Both the position numbers and the translations under genes were made by a program. 64,000 nucleotides of DNA from Prunus persica. Its lineage: Eukaryota > Streptophyta > Magnoliopsida > Rosales > Rosaceae. Below, piece by piece: positions 22,981 to 34,018 of the stretch. The stretch is taken from the NCBI RefSeq assembly GCF_000346465.2, contig NC_034010.1, forward strand, positions 6,646,313 to 6,710,312, given 5' to 3'. Under the pieces are notes generated by a model, which saw nothing but the letters and a program-made list of their open reading frames with translations, did no database searches and was not told the DNA's origin. The number at the start of each line of letters is the position of its first letter. The stretch's first letter is position 1.

Positions 22981-25180
22981 TTAAGACTCAGTGGAGGGGG
23001 CATCCCTAGTGGCCGACTCCTCCTCTGGCGTCGGGATAGTGGCATCAGCAATGGGACTCGGTGCAGGAGGCTCGCCACTCGTATCAAAGTTAATCTCGAC
23101 CGAGGGGTTCAACCTAACCAGCCTATCCTCCCAGCGAAGCTGCTCATCAACTAGTCGGTCCATAATGTAACTCCTTAGCTCCTCTGAAGTTTGGAATGAC
23201 TCGATCGCTTCGACTCGGGCAGCAGCTACCTCCTCGGCCTTCGACCTCTTCAGCTCATCCACCTCCTTGGCTAGGGCCGCCTTTTGCAACAACAGAGTGT
23301 TCTTCTCTCGGATAGCCTCCTGCACCTCCGCCATCTTGCTCTTGGCCATCTCATCACGCCTCTTCAGCCTCTGGATCTCTTTATCTGCCTTGGCCATGCT
23401 GACATACATCTCGCCAAAGGCCTGCAAAACAAAACAACATCAGTCAGACCAAACAAGAATGATCCGAACAAATTCACAAACAAGGCCACAACTCACATAA
23501 GCAGAAGTGAGGATCGTTTTCTGGGACCGATCTATATAGGAAGAGGCTGGGGTTCTCGCCAGAGCCTCGGGGTCACTCTTCACGCCTTTCAGGAAGACGT
23601 TAACTAGGGGCACCTCCTGCCGGTGCGTGGCCAAGTTCACCTCCTTCTTCTGCTGACGTAGCTTACCGAAGTCCACCTTCTCCACCCGTTCAGCAAACAT
23701 GTCCTCCATGCCGAATGAGAGCTTTGGTGGCGCCTACAGATCAAAGGGTGGAAGTCTCGACCCCGCTCCTATCACATGCTGATGAGCTTCCTCGAAGGCT
23801 TTCCTCTTTCCCAGCACGTCAGCAACCCGGCCCTCATCATCATCTCTGGGGCGCTTCCCAGTACGTTTCTCTGCCTTCTTGGCCCGAGACTCCCTTAGCC
23901 GCTTCTGCATCTCGGCATCATCAATATCCACTGCCACCTTCGTGCTCCCTCTTATAATACCCGCCACTGTCAAAACAAAACAAAACGAACAAAACAACTA
24001 CGTTAGTCACAACCAGAAAGGGCTCATAAGACAAACAACAAAAGTAACCCAGGTACTTACTTCCTTGCAGGAGTCCAGACTCCAACAAATTCTTCTGAGT
24101 GACTAGGTTCCCGCACTCATGCTCGGTCTCTGATAGCTGTGCCCTCACCCACTCAACCTCGTCTTCCTGCTCCTTAGAGATAGGCCCCCACTTCACTGAA
24201 CCTGCACCAAAAATAGAGATCCAAGAATGAGAGCAAAAAAAAAACAAAACACAATCAAACATCAAACAGTCTTAAGGGATGGGGCCAAGGACCTATAGAC
24301 TGGAAATGGGTAGGAATGTGTTGGGTAACGATCTTCCCTGGCGGACACTCCCAACCACCATAAACCATGCACCACCTGTTCTTCCAGAACTTTTACGACT
24401 ACTAAAGTAGCCCCTCTCCTCCGCCTTTCGGCAATTGGCTTGTACCTAGTTAAAATTTCCCTGTTGCTTCAAAACCGAGTACAAATACATGAACTGCTCA
24501 AATGTTGGCTCCCCCAACCCAACCAACCACCAAGCGATATACATTCCATGGAGAAGAATCCAAAAGTTGGGATTATACTGCCCAGACGCATACCCCAACT
24601 TAGTCAACATCATCTGCACCCATGGATGAAATGGTAGTCTGAAGCCGTGCCGATACATATCCGTAAAAATCATCACAGAGTCATCCGAAGAATATCTAAC
24701 TACATCAGCCGCAGTGGGTAACCTCAAGCCCACGTAGGGTGGAACACAAAAGTCTGTCCGAAGCTGGGCCAACTTCACTTCTGTAAGCGTATTCTGCCTC
24801 GCCAAAGGGACACCAACCCGAATGTCTACTCCCTCTGAAACTGAAGCCACGGCTATACCCACGGACCCCGATGGTGATGCCTGGTTGCTCGAACCCACCT
24901 CTAGCGTATGAGGCAAGGCTAGAACCCGGTTCGCTATATCCTCTAACTCTATTTAATTCCTCTGCATCTCCCTATATGCAGCCGACTCGGGGTCTACCGA
25001 TGGCTCACCCCTCTCCACCCCATGCCCTATCATCCTACTTTCTATAATACCTTCTACCATACCCTCTGTCTCTGAACTCTCCTCTTCAAAACAAACATAT
25101 TGGCTGGGCTCTTCACTCTCAGTGTCATCCCTACCAAAGGCAGGGGGGTCATGACTTTCTCTATCATAACTTTCCGACAT
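22981..25180 (-). pseudogene. Spliced antisense gene inside the retrotransposon (gypsy-type transposon protein with coiled coil)
   Basis: On the - strand the exons read, in order: about 25180-24290, 24201-24061, 23966-23497 and 23421-22981. Introns 2 and 3 have clean GT/AG ends; the donor after exon 1 is uncertain. Exon 1 encodes an acidic leader and then a domain with GFRLPFHPWVQMML and PNFWILLHGMYIAWW, resembling the plant 'putative gypsy type transposon' family (Pfam Transposase_28). Exon 3 has a basic KKAEKRTGKRPRDDDE stretch, a likely nuclear signal. Exon 4 is a heptad-rich coiled coil (EIQRLKRRDEMAKSKM onward), ending in an acidic Pro-rich tail. Stops at about 24953, 24469 and 23742 interrupt it, each one transition from Gln or Trp. 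Function is unknown; the coiled coil and signal suggest a nuclear oligomer, which is inference. Confidence 0.75.
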
Positions 25181-25186
25181 GTACAA

Positions 25187-28100
25187 TATGCAAAAACAAG
25201 AACAGGGAACTAATGCACATGCAAGAAGGATCTAAACACAACAACACAAAAGGTTGGCTAATCTACATGTTTTTGGTTTACAAACAGGCATTCAACAGGT
25301 TCATCTCAATGCTCAACGTGTTCATCATATTCATGCTCATATTCAAGGTGTTCTTCCTAGCCTTCAACATGTTCATACAAAGAAAGACATTTCAAATCAA
25401 AATTTCATGGAAACAAGGCCAAACCTTGTTTGCACCACCATGAAAGACTTGCCGGAAATCACCTTGGCCACAAGCGCCACCACCAAATTTCGCCGGAAAT
25501 CTCCTTCTCTCCTCCTCTCCTTCTCACTTTCCAAACAATTCTTTTTCCACAACTCAAGTGTGGTGCCTTCGCCACCTCAAGTTCCTATTTATAATGAACC
25601 AAGGTTACCTAAGCCTCGGTTCACGAGAAAACCCTAGCACCCTTGTACTTCCCTCTCAAATTTCCTGCACCTACACACAATTTGCAATTCAAAATCCAAA
25701 AAAAAAAAAGCGGAGAAGAGATTTCTCATATGACTTGCCGAACGGCAAGCCCCGTGCAGAAGAAAATAGGGACTAACAAAAACCTTGTTGACTTAGCTCC
25801 AAGCCTTGACGAAACCCGATTGGGCTGGCCCCAAGGTTTGACCCAAACCCAAGGGCTCAAATTTCTTGCCAACTCTCCCTTGTCGAAACCCTGCTGCAAA
25901 GTCAAAAAATTAAATAAAATAAAGTTTTGCCGAAAAGGTCCTGCCGAACGGCAGGTCCCATGAAAGTAAAATAGAGGGTCACGAAATGGGTTACGGCATC
26001 CTACCAGCTTAAAATTGGAGCAGCCCTGCCAAACTAGCTCCAAGACCTCTCTACCCCTGCAAGATCACCCCTCACGGCCCAACTCCACTCTCGAGTTTCT
26101 CAGCTCCAAGTTCACGCCAAAACTGCCAAAGAAACCATGCCACAATGCATTTCGGATGGCCTTGCCGAACGACAAGTCCCATGAGAGAAAAATGGGAAGT
26201 GTCACCGAGTTTCATACCTTGCTGAACCACACCCTATCGATCCAGACCAACAAGCTCGCAGAACACCTTCAGACGACCCCTGCCGATCGGCAGGCTCACG
26301 CCAGCTCCTCCCTGCCCTGCCAAATTGGGCTAACAGAGCTGACTACAACAGCTTGCACAGACCCAAGACCCCAACACCCTTGCCAAACAACAAAGGCCGT
26401 GCTGAATTTACGAAGGCCTCTCCACAGGTTCGGCCTCAAGGTCTCACCAAACCTGTAACGCCGACTCCAAGGGCTCCAGAAAATAGCACAAATCCTCACA
26501 CCTGCCGAACGGCAGTCACGTGCTGCCGACGTAAAGCCCCTTTCAACTAAACCCAACTACAACCGCAGGAACCTAATTCGAACTTAGATTGCTGCCAAGA
26601 AGATACCACAGCCCCAAAATGTACTTAATTCACCCTTGCCGAACGGCAAGGGTTGTGCTGAAGCATTGGGGACTCACAAGATGGCTCCCCCAAAATCACA
26701 GTGCCTCCACGAAACCAGACCCGACTTGGTTTACTCACGCCTTCGGTACCTCACCAAAGCCAAACTAAGACTTACCGAATCAGCACAAAACACTTTTCGA
26801 AAAACCTAGCGAGTCCACCCCAAACCCTTATCAAGCTTGCCAAAGCCAAGATGGCACCAAACCAAACCCACCCCAAGATCAATGCAAAGGTATCAAACTT
26901 TCCAAAAACCCTTGCAGTTGTCGAAGCCTCCCTGGCTCCTTTTGAGGTAACAGAACAGCCCAGCTCTTGCCGACGACACCACAGGCCCTAAAAACTCTTA
27001 ATCTACCCTTGCCGTTTGGCAAGGGTTGAGCAGAAGCAATTGCGGCGTCACGAAACCGGGTTTGGTCTGAGCTGCCCTTACCGAACCTACCTTCTTTCCA
27101 AGGAAAATCTTGCCGAAAACTTCTGAACTACCGAACTATTAGTACCAAAGCTAATGAAGTCCAGCTGCAAGGCGTTACCAAGGCTGCGAAGGGGAGACCT
27201 CCAAAAATAAAAAATAAAAAAAATTTCCCAAATTACCCTTGCCGAACGACAAGAGCTATGCCGACGTTGCGGAAGCTTACGGCCCCCCACTCACCGAAGC
27301 TTAAGTACCCAGACCCTTTCTTGCCGAAGCCGTCAGTACGCTGAAACTAAACCAAGACACATAGCAAAGCGACTCGAAATCATGATGAGAAAGACTTGCC
27401 GAAAGGCAGGTAACACGCTAAAAGATCACTTGCGGCTGTGTTCCCATCCCTCTTCCTCAAACCCTAGCACTTTACAATTGCCGAAGCCCACACAAAACCG
27501 CCCAGCCTTCTTCCTAAGAGCCGTACCCTTGCCCAAATCCTTGTGGTCACCCAAGGATCTCATCGAGGGCCTAGAGCCCAAAGCTTGAGTATTCTTGCCA
27601 AAAGGCCCACGAGCAGCAAACCTCTTTCTCGCCGAAGCCAAGACCAGGCCCAGCCCCACATAGCCCAGCCTGGCCCCTTGCTGAAACCCAACTGACTGCC
27701 CAGCTACCAAAGGCTTTTAATCTCATCAGATTGACCTCACTATTTGCCGATGGCCTCACTAGGCCTGCCAGCTGAACGGCAAACATCGGGCAGCCACAAA
27801 GCACAACAACAACAAAAAAAAGGCTAGGACCTTGCCGAACGGCAAGGACCATGGAAGGAGAATAGAGCCCCCAAATTTTTCAAATGGCTCAGCCTGCCGG
27901 AGGTCTAGCTTCCCAGCTTCCAAAAAAAAAAAAGGCTAGGACCTTGCCGAACGGCAAGGGCCATGAAAGGAGAATAGAGCCCCCAAATTTTTCAAAATGC
28001 CTCAACCTACCGAAGGTCTAGCTTCCCAGCTTCCAAAACAAAAAAAAATGCCGAACGGCAAGGGCCATGGAAGGAGAAGAGAGCCCCCAAATTTTTCAAA

Positions 28101-28458
28101 TGCCTCAACCTGCCGAAGGTCTAGCTTCCGAGCTTTCCAAAATAAAACAAATTTAAAAAAATTAAAAAAAAAAAAAAAAAGAGGACTCACTCACCCGATC
28201 CTTCCCTTGCCGAAGCTTAGCCCCTAAAATCTACGGACCCACCTCCCAACCTATCTGCAGAATGCCCAGGTACCCAGCTACCAACAGTTCTAGAGGCTCA
28301 CACAGCTTGTATCATACATTCCATGTGTTGACGCAACTCCTAGCTTGCCAACTTGGGGGACTAGGGCTTGCCCTACGGCTCCCAATGAAGCTGGAATGCT
28401 CGGTCATGATTATACAAAAACTCACAAGTTTCCAACCCAGAAGTTACTTCTCGACCGC
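25187..28458. repeat. 3' non-coding region of the element with dispersed palindromes
   Basis: At least 13 short inverted repeats built on CTTGCCGAACGGCAAG occur: 25734, 25940, 26161, 26279, 26501, 26633, 27006, 27236, 27394, about 27767, 27830, 27942 and 28049. The 26633-26652 example has a perfect 9-bp stem. Sequence after several of them is also shared (CCATGAAAG or CGTGCAGAAG, then a short AAAATAGGG-like block), so the region is a degenerate tandem array. Open frames here are incidental. Confidence 0.85.
27822..28140. repeat. Three recent tandem units of the palindromic repeat (about 105-112 bp)
   Basis: Units starting near 27830, 27942 and 28047 share the palindrome, AAGGAGAA(T/G)AGAGCCCCC, AAATTTTTCAAA, a CTGCCGGAGG/CTACCGAAGG-type block and an A-rich end. 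They are much more alike than the upstream palindromes, so they expanded later. Confidence 0.85.
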
Positions 28459-28474
28459 AAACTTGGGGGACTAC
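28459..28474 (+). promoter_or_regulatory. Polypurine tract region
   Basis: AAACTTGGGGGACTAC lies directly before the 3' LTR and contains the G-rich run expected for plus-strand priming. A second AACTTGGGGGACTA occurs near 28350, possibly a decoy or a duplicated tract. Confidence 0.65.
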
Positions 28475-28967
28475 TGTTTACACCATAGTGAACCGAGCAG
28501 ACCCAGCATCAAAGCGACTAGCACCAAGGCAGCCACGCCTTCTTCCCTGCCAAAGGAAGACACACTTCCGAGGTGCCAGACACCTGCCGAAGCTCCCAAT
28601 TGCCAAACCTAATCTCCAGGACACGTGTCGCCACCACCACGACTTGCATAAAGTCCCACATTGAAACTTTGTGCAAACCTCCTACTTTCACCTCCCTATA
28701 AATAGAGAACAGTACCCAAGTGAAAAGGATAACTACTTTCTTACTCTGCCAAAGTTACCATTTATAGCTGACTTAAGCATTGGAGAGCCTTCGGCCGGCA
28801 CCACACCGGTGTCCGAAGCTTAACGATTGCTTCTCCCATTTTGTCTTCTGCAGGTCCCCCACCAGCCTATTTCACAAAGGGCATTAGCCCTCTTCTCTGC
28901 TGAAGACTCTGCACACCTCATCACTAAATTGGACTCAATATTGGCCGAGCTATTTTGAGCATCAACA
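28475..28967 (+). repeat. 3' LTR
   Basis: Starts TGTTTACACCATAG and ends ATCAACA, followed by the ATCTA target duplication. TATAAA is at about 28697. Confidence 0.95.
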
Positions 28968-28972
28968 ATCTA

Positions 28973-29551
28973 CAATTACATAAATGAGAAGTTTATTAGA
29001 TGATCTACGTGGCCAACTGTGGTTAACGTTAGCCTTTGATCATTAATGCATTGCAAGTCTGTCCGTAGAAATCTACCACCCTACAAACTGCTCTCAGCAA
29101 GTCTCAATTGCCACTGTATTCGTCTGGTGGCCTGAGCTTAAAGCATTGGTGGGCTGGTAAACAAAAGGAGGAGTTCCAACTAGTTTATGACAATATAAAT
29201 ATTCATTTTCTCAAGTTTCCACGAAATCTGACACTTTTGGGTTCTTATCTTCATTAGGAAAGCAGAGGTCAAGGCTAGGGTTAAAATTCATGGCAAGCGT
29301 TGTTATTTTTAAAATATTATTTGGACTTAACAATGTTAAAAGAGAATAATATTCATTTGGAGTTTGACGTGTCATATTATAGGTCTTTATATTATTAGAA
29401 CGATTTAAATGTAACAAAATACAAGTAAATGTATGATTATTATGTAGAGATTCAAAATCTTGAACAAAAATACCTATTTATCATGTAGTAAAAGAAAGCA
29501 CGTCACCGTTAAAGATAAGAAGTTACCTTGAAGGTTCATACCCTTGAAGGT
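28973..29551. other. Unique spacer before duplication copy B
   Basis: AT-rich, no gene seen. It holds the sequence that followed the retrotransposon insertion site. Confidence 0.5.
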
Positions 29552-30319
29552 GGAGGCGAGCTAGGAAAACTGAGTTCCCACTTGGGGTTTGAAAACGAAG
29601 ATGAAAAAGATCGTGTTCATGTTGCTGAGATAATATGGTTCCTTCTGTTGCTGAGATAAACAACTTAGAAAACACATATGAAGGTCCAAATGAAGCACAT
29701 GCACCCTCTCATGGGTCAGAACCCGCATGACATGAAAGCAACTCTGTAATTATTATTTTTTATATAGCAATTTATATCAATTGCAAATAATAGTAAAATG
29801 TGGGACTAAAAATGGAAAAAACAAAATTTTGAAACATACCAAACCCACACAGCCCACCTTAGGCATGCACTTGGAAGAGACTTGTCTGCCTCTGGGTCTT
29901 CTTTGAATTTTTGTGCCACTTACAAAACCACAATGGCTCAATTTTAGTAATGCAGATTAAGGGTTAATTTTGACAAAAGCACTTGTGGAATTGGTGCCTT
30001 CCCACTCAAATTTGCAAAAAGTGGACAATTGAAGGGTATTTTGGATAATTGGTGCCTTCCCGCTCAAACTTGCAAAAAAATGTGTCATAATTTTTTTTAA
30101 CAAAAGTACTTGCGGAAGACACCAATTGATCAAAAATACCCTTCAATTGACATTGAAAGCAGCGAAAAGGTAGGACCCATGCGTGCCGCGTAGACAATTA
30201 AGGGAAATTTTGACGATCGAAACCAGACTGCAAAAAATTAAAAAGATTAGGGTACATGATTGTTAAAATTGAGAATGTAAGGACAAACATGCTTTAAGGG
30301 TGAGAATTCAGGGTACTAA

Positions 30320-33044
30320 TGACAGGACCCGCCCCGAAATTTCCCCAAGACCGAGGCGAATCCCGTCTTTGTTCCGACATCACCCCGATGCCGGGCCCAC
30401 TTACTAGAAACCGAGACTCTCTATCAAAATTTTGGCAGAGTCTCCCTTATGAATTGAACAAACCAACAAAATTCAACCTGCATAAAAATACAGAATAATC
30501 CCAACCAGCAGCATGCTTTACAGCAACTAAACAGTTTACAACAAAATGGCCCCCGGCCTCACAATTCAAACCCTAACAAGGGCGATAACAGAGCATGTCT
30601 AAGGACTTCAATTTCAACAAAACAGAGTATAAAGGAAATAACAGGAAGAAAGAGTTCTACGATGACTCAAGGCTCGGAAGCTCACGATCCAGCTCTGCTG
30701 CGGAGCTCAGTTGACTACTGGCTGGGGGGCGCAAAACAGAAAATTGTGAGTGGACAAAAATAAATTCAGTTCGGTGCAAACCAACGTAATATAACCCCAC
30801 CGTTTAGAAAATCATGCAAGAAATCCCATGCATCTCAAAACCGTCATACTCAAGTATATATATATATAATATATATATCAAGACAAATCAATACCAGATG
30901 CCAAGTCCAAAATCCATAAAGAACGCTTTACAAAACCTGCCATCCAAAACTTATAAATCTCACAACCAAACTCTCGAAAGCGTACCCATTGGCACGACCG
31001 GCAAGGAAGTATCCACACCGAGAAAACAAGAAAGAATGAATAGATATACATATATAATATAAGAGATATATATATATATATATATAAATATAACCATTCC
31101 TAGTTGTACCGGGGAAACAATCCAACCGGGGGATTGTTTGACTAGTCACCCTGGCAGAGTCCTCGTGATGAGTCCTCAATCCACCATGTGACTAGGGAAC
31201 GAGCCGTCCAACTGGGGGACCAACTCTCAGCCATAACGTACCGTCGATAACCTCAAAACCCGTACGTCTGTGAACAGTCCTACGCGCGCAGACTACCCAA
31301 TTAAGGGTCTACAGCAACATCCCGTCAAGGATGCCCCGGGTCCCGACAATTCCAAGTATCTCAAGTCTCCGTATCCAAGTTCCACATCAGGGGAGGTACA
31401 TAGGGTAGTGCTTACCGCACACCAAACTGACATTCTATACTCACCACTTTCCACAATCTCATCTCAACAACCCAAGTACCTCACACATAACCAAATATAT
31501 ATAGAAATCCCCAAAATCCATATATTCATACTCAAGATACTCAAATACGTCAAAACCCAAAATATATTTTCAACGCCTCATAAAAATATCACTTTCAACA
31601 ATTTCATAACTAATATATATTCAAAATACCATTTAAAACATCATGCATAATATTTCCCAAAATCCATCGAAAATATACTTTCAATACCCAACTACACCAA
31701 ACCCACAATATTTTACCAAAGCGCTATAAAAACATCAAGTTCAACTCATTAATATAATGTATTCAATAAATCATTAAAAACATTATGCATAAATCTTTCA
31801 TCAATAAAACCATGCATAAGATTTGAAAACAAGGTCCACTCACAAGTAGTCCCACGCTGCTTAACTCTGAGAGGGTCCCGCCTGCTGTGTATGCGTAGTC
31901 GAAGTACCTAATTCAGAATACGTATACGAGATTAATACGAAGCGTTTGGAACGAGTACTTTAAATTAAATATCCTAATTTCCCAGGTCTCTAGTAAGTGT
32001 ACTAGGAACGAGACGTTCTAAGGTCCAACTACCCAATTTGGACGATGGAACAACTTCGGGAGACACTCGGTCAACCGGCGGTCAAACTTCCCAAGTTGGG
32101 TCAACCGGGCCCACGGGACCCACGACCTCCGTTTCACAATCCGAAAGTTCCTAAAGGTTTCACAAGGTCTAAGATACCCGTCTCGCAAGTTTGGTCCGAA
32201 ACGGACGGTTAGATCGCTTACAATCGGACAATCAGACGGTTATTATAAAACGCAAACTTTAAGTTATTGAACCGGAACATCCGGGGTTCCGATTCACGAT
32301 CCGCGAATTCCTATACGATCCTAGGAATACCTAGAACAACATATTTTAATTCGGAAAGGATCTAACGGTCGGAACCTATCGAACCCGGATAACGCACAAT
32401 ATGCGATAATCCGTTCGATAGTCAAATGATGTCCGAATTGAGATCCGCGAATTCCTATGCGCTCGTGACAACCTAAGGATCTCATCGGGTTAATTTGCAG
32501 CCTAACCAGTCTCGCCCACGCGCCGCCACACGCGCCGGCAGCGCGTGGGTGTGTAGAGTAATTCCGGCGACGGAAAAACTCCACACCCGAGCTCACCCTT
32601 CCGGCTACAGATTCTACTCGACGAGTGGAACACTTTATTCAACTACACCAAAGTCCAATTCGGACGGCAAGTGGCCGGAATCGGTGTCGGAAACTCACGG
32701 TTTAACCCGGAACTTCACGGCTTCGATCCGGCGACCACCGTCGACATCGTCATCGCGCAACCTAGGAAACAGCTAGAAGGGAAGGAGAGCTACCTGTTCC
32801 AAGTGACGGCGCAGCTTGCGACGGCCGGAAACGTCACCGGAGACGTCGGCAGTTTCGGCTGTTTTTCACGACGTTGCCACCGCCGTTCGCCAGGTTTTCG
32901 ATCGGAGAAAAGGGGTGGGCTGGGTAGAGGAGGAATAGAGGAAGCTTTTGCAAGAAACGGCGCCTTAAATGGTGGTCGGACGGCGAAGTTCTCGCTTCTG
33001 AAATTCCGACGAAAATTCGAAACGGGGAGGGGCTCAGCCACACG

Positions 33045-33082
<38 letters not shown>

Positions 33083-33344
33083 AGATATTTTAACCCAAAC
33101 TTCAAAATATTTACGGTTTTGCCACTGTCGATGTTTTGCCCGTAACTTCTTCGTTACAACTCCGATTTAAGCCTACCGCGTGTCTACGAATTCGTCTCAG
33201 TACCACCTACCCAAAAATACCAATCACTGCCCCAAACACTTTCCGGGCAAGAAAATGACCAATTTACCCCTACCCTAAGGGTAAATTCGTAAATTCACTT
33301 AAATAATTTAAAATAGGAATTAAATTTGGAGTCGGGGTGTTACA
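30320..33344 (-). mobile_element. Probable solo LTR (3.0 kb) inserted in copy B
   Basis: The insertion is bounded by TG...CA (TGACAGGACCCGCC at left, GGGGTGTTACA at right) and flanked by the 5-bp duplication ACTAA (30315-30319 and 33345-33349). Copy A holds the unoccupied site with a single ACTAA at 1033-1037. The two ends are not direct repeats of each other and no gag or pol is seen, so it reads as one long LTR left by recombination. On the - strand it starts TGTAACACCCCGACTCC, a start common in plant LTRs, hence the orientation. It contains (TA)n near 31065 and (GA)n near 33045. Confidence 0.75.
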
Positions 33345-33924
33345 ACTAAATTGAAATTAACCAAAAAATTAATAAAAAAGAGTTTTGTAAAAATAATTTA
33401 AAATCTTAGGGGGTGTTTGTTTAATTTCTGAAATTTCAGGGAGTTTTATGAAAGGACCAAAAAACTCAATGGGTGTTAATGTAAATAACTGAATAAAAGA
33501 ATGAAAAAGAACAGTAAATAACTGAATAAAAGAATGAAAAAGAACATTAACACATAAACTAAATTACAACATAAAAAATTTAGTGCCTCAAATATAGTCT
33601 CGGAAATCCCATTTGCGAGAGAACACATTTTCCATTCAAGGAACCATGTACTGAAAGAAAAAGAGATACAAGCCAGCCTTAATAAGAAAAAGAAATACCA
33701 TCGTTTGACCATTTTTGTAGCTGTCAATGTAGGCCCATTTCTGCTATATAGCAATACTGGCCATGTGATGTGCACTATCTTAAAGCAATTTATTCAGCAA
33801 AGAAAAGGTAAAGGAAGTTGAAACGAAAGTTCCTCACACCTTTAACTTAATCACGTCCGCATGGAAGATGGTAGGAAACTGCTTCGTCAAGCCATAGTTC
33901 TTAAGCCTTAAGCTATTTGTCATG

Positions 33925-33931
33925 TATATAA
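33925..33931 (+). promoter_or_regulatory. Putative TATA box of TNL-B
   Basis: TATATAA about 90 bp before the first ATG at 34019, identical in context to copy A. Confidence 0.5.
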
Positions 33932-34018
33932 GCTTAGTTCTTACTGTATCGTTTTATTAAGAAAGAAAATCAATACAAAATCAGATAAGATTCTCTCTGC
34001 GTCTTCTTCAATTCTTCA

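Larger units (their letters stand above)
16324..28967 (+). mobile_element. Ty3-type LTR retrotransposon (Tat-like, dual RNase H), complete but defective
   Basis: Bounded by LTRs of 504 bp (16324-16827) and 493 bp (28475-28967), both TG...CA, and flanked by the perfect 5-bp target duplication ATCTA at 16319-16323 and 28968-28972. Internal order is PBS, gag, protease, reverse transcriptase, RNase H, a second RNase H, integrase, then a 5.7-kb 3' region with an antisense gene and palindromic repeats, then a polypurine tract. A second RNase H between RT-RNH and integrase, no chromodomain, and a long 3' region with an antisense frame are known Tat-lineage traits. Reading frames carry many nonsense codons and several frameshifts, so it cannot move by itself. 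By eye the LTRs differ at about two dozen sites plus a roughly 12-bp indel, so the insertion is not recent. Confidence 0.95.

Noticed and set aside
25187..28240. Many open frames of 60-150 codons in the retrotransposon 3' region
   Set aside because: They overlap in conflicting frames and strands, change with the palindromic repeat, and show no domains.
30814..33093. Open frames within the 3.0-kb insertion
   Set aside because: The insertion reads as a solo LTR; the frames are short, repeat-driven and without family resemblance.
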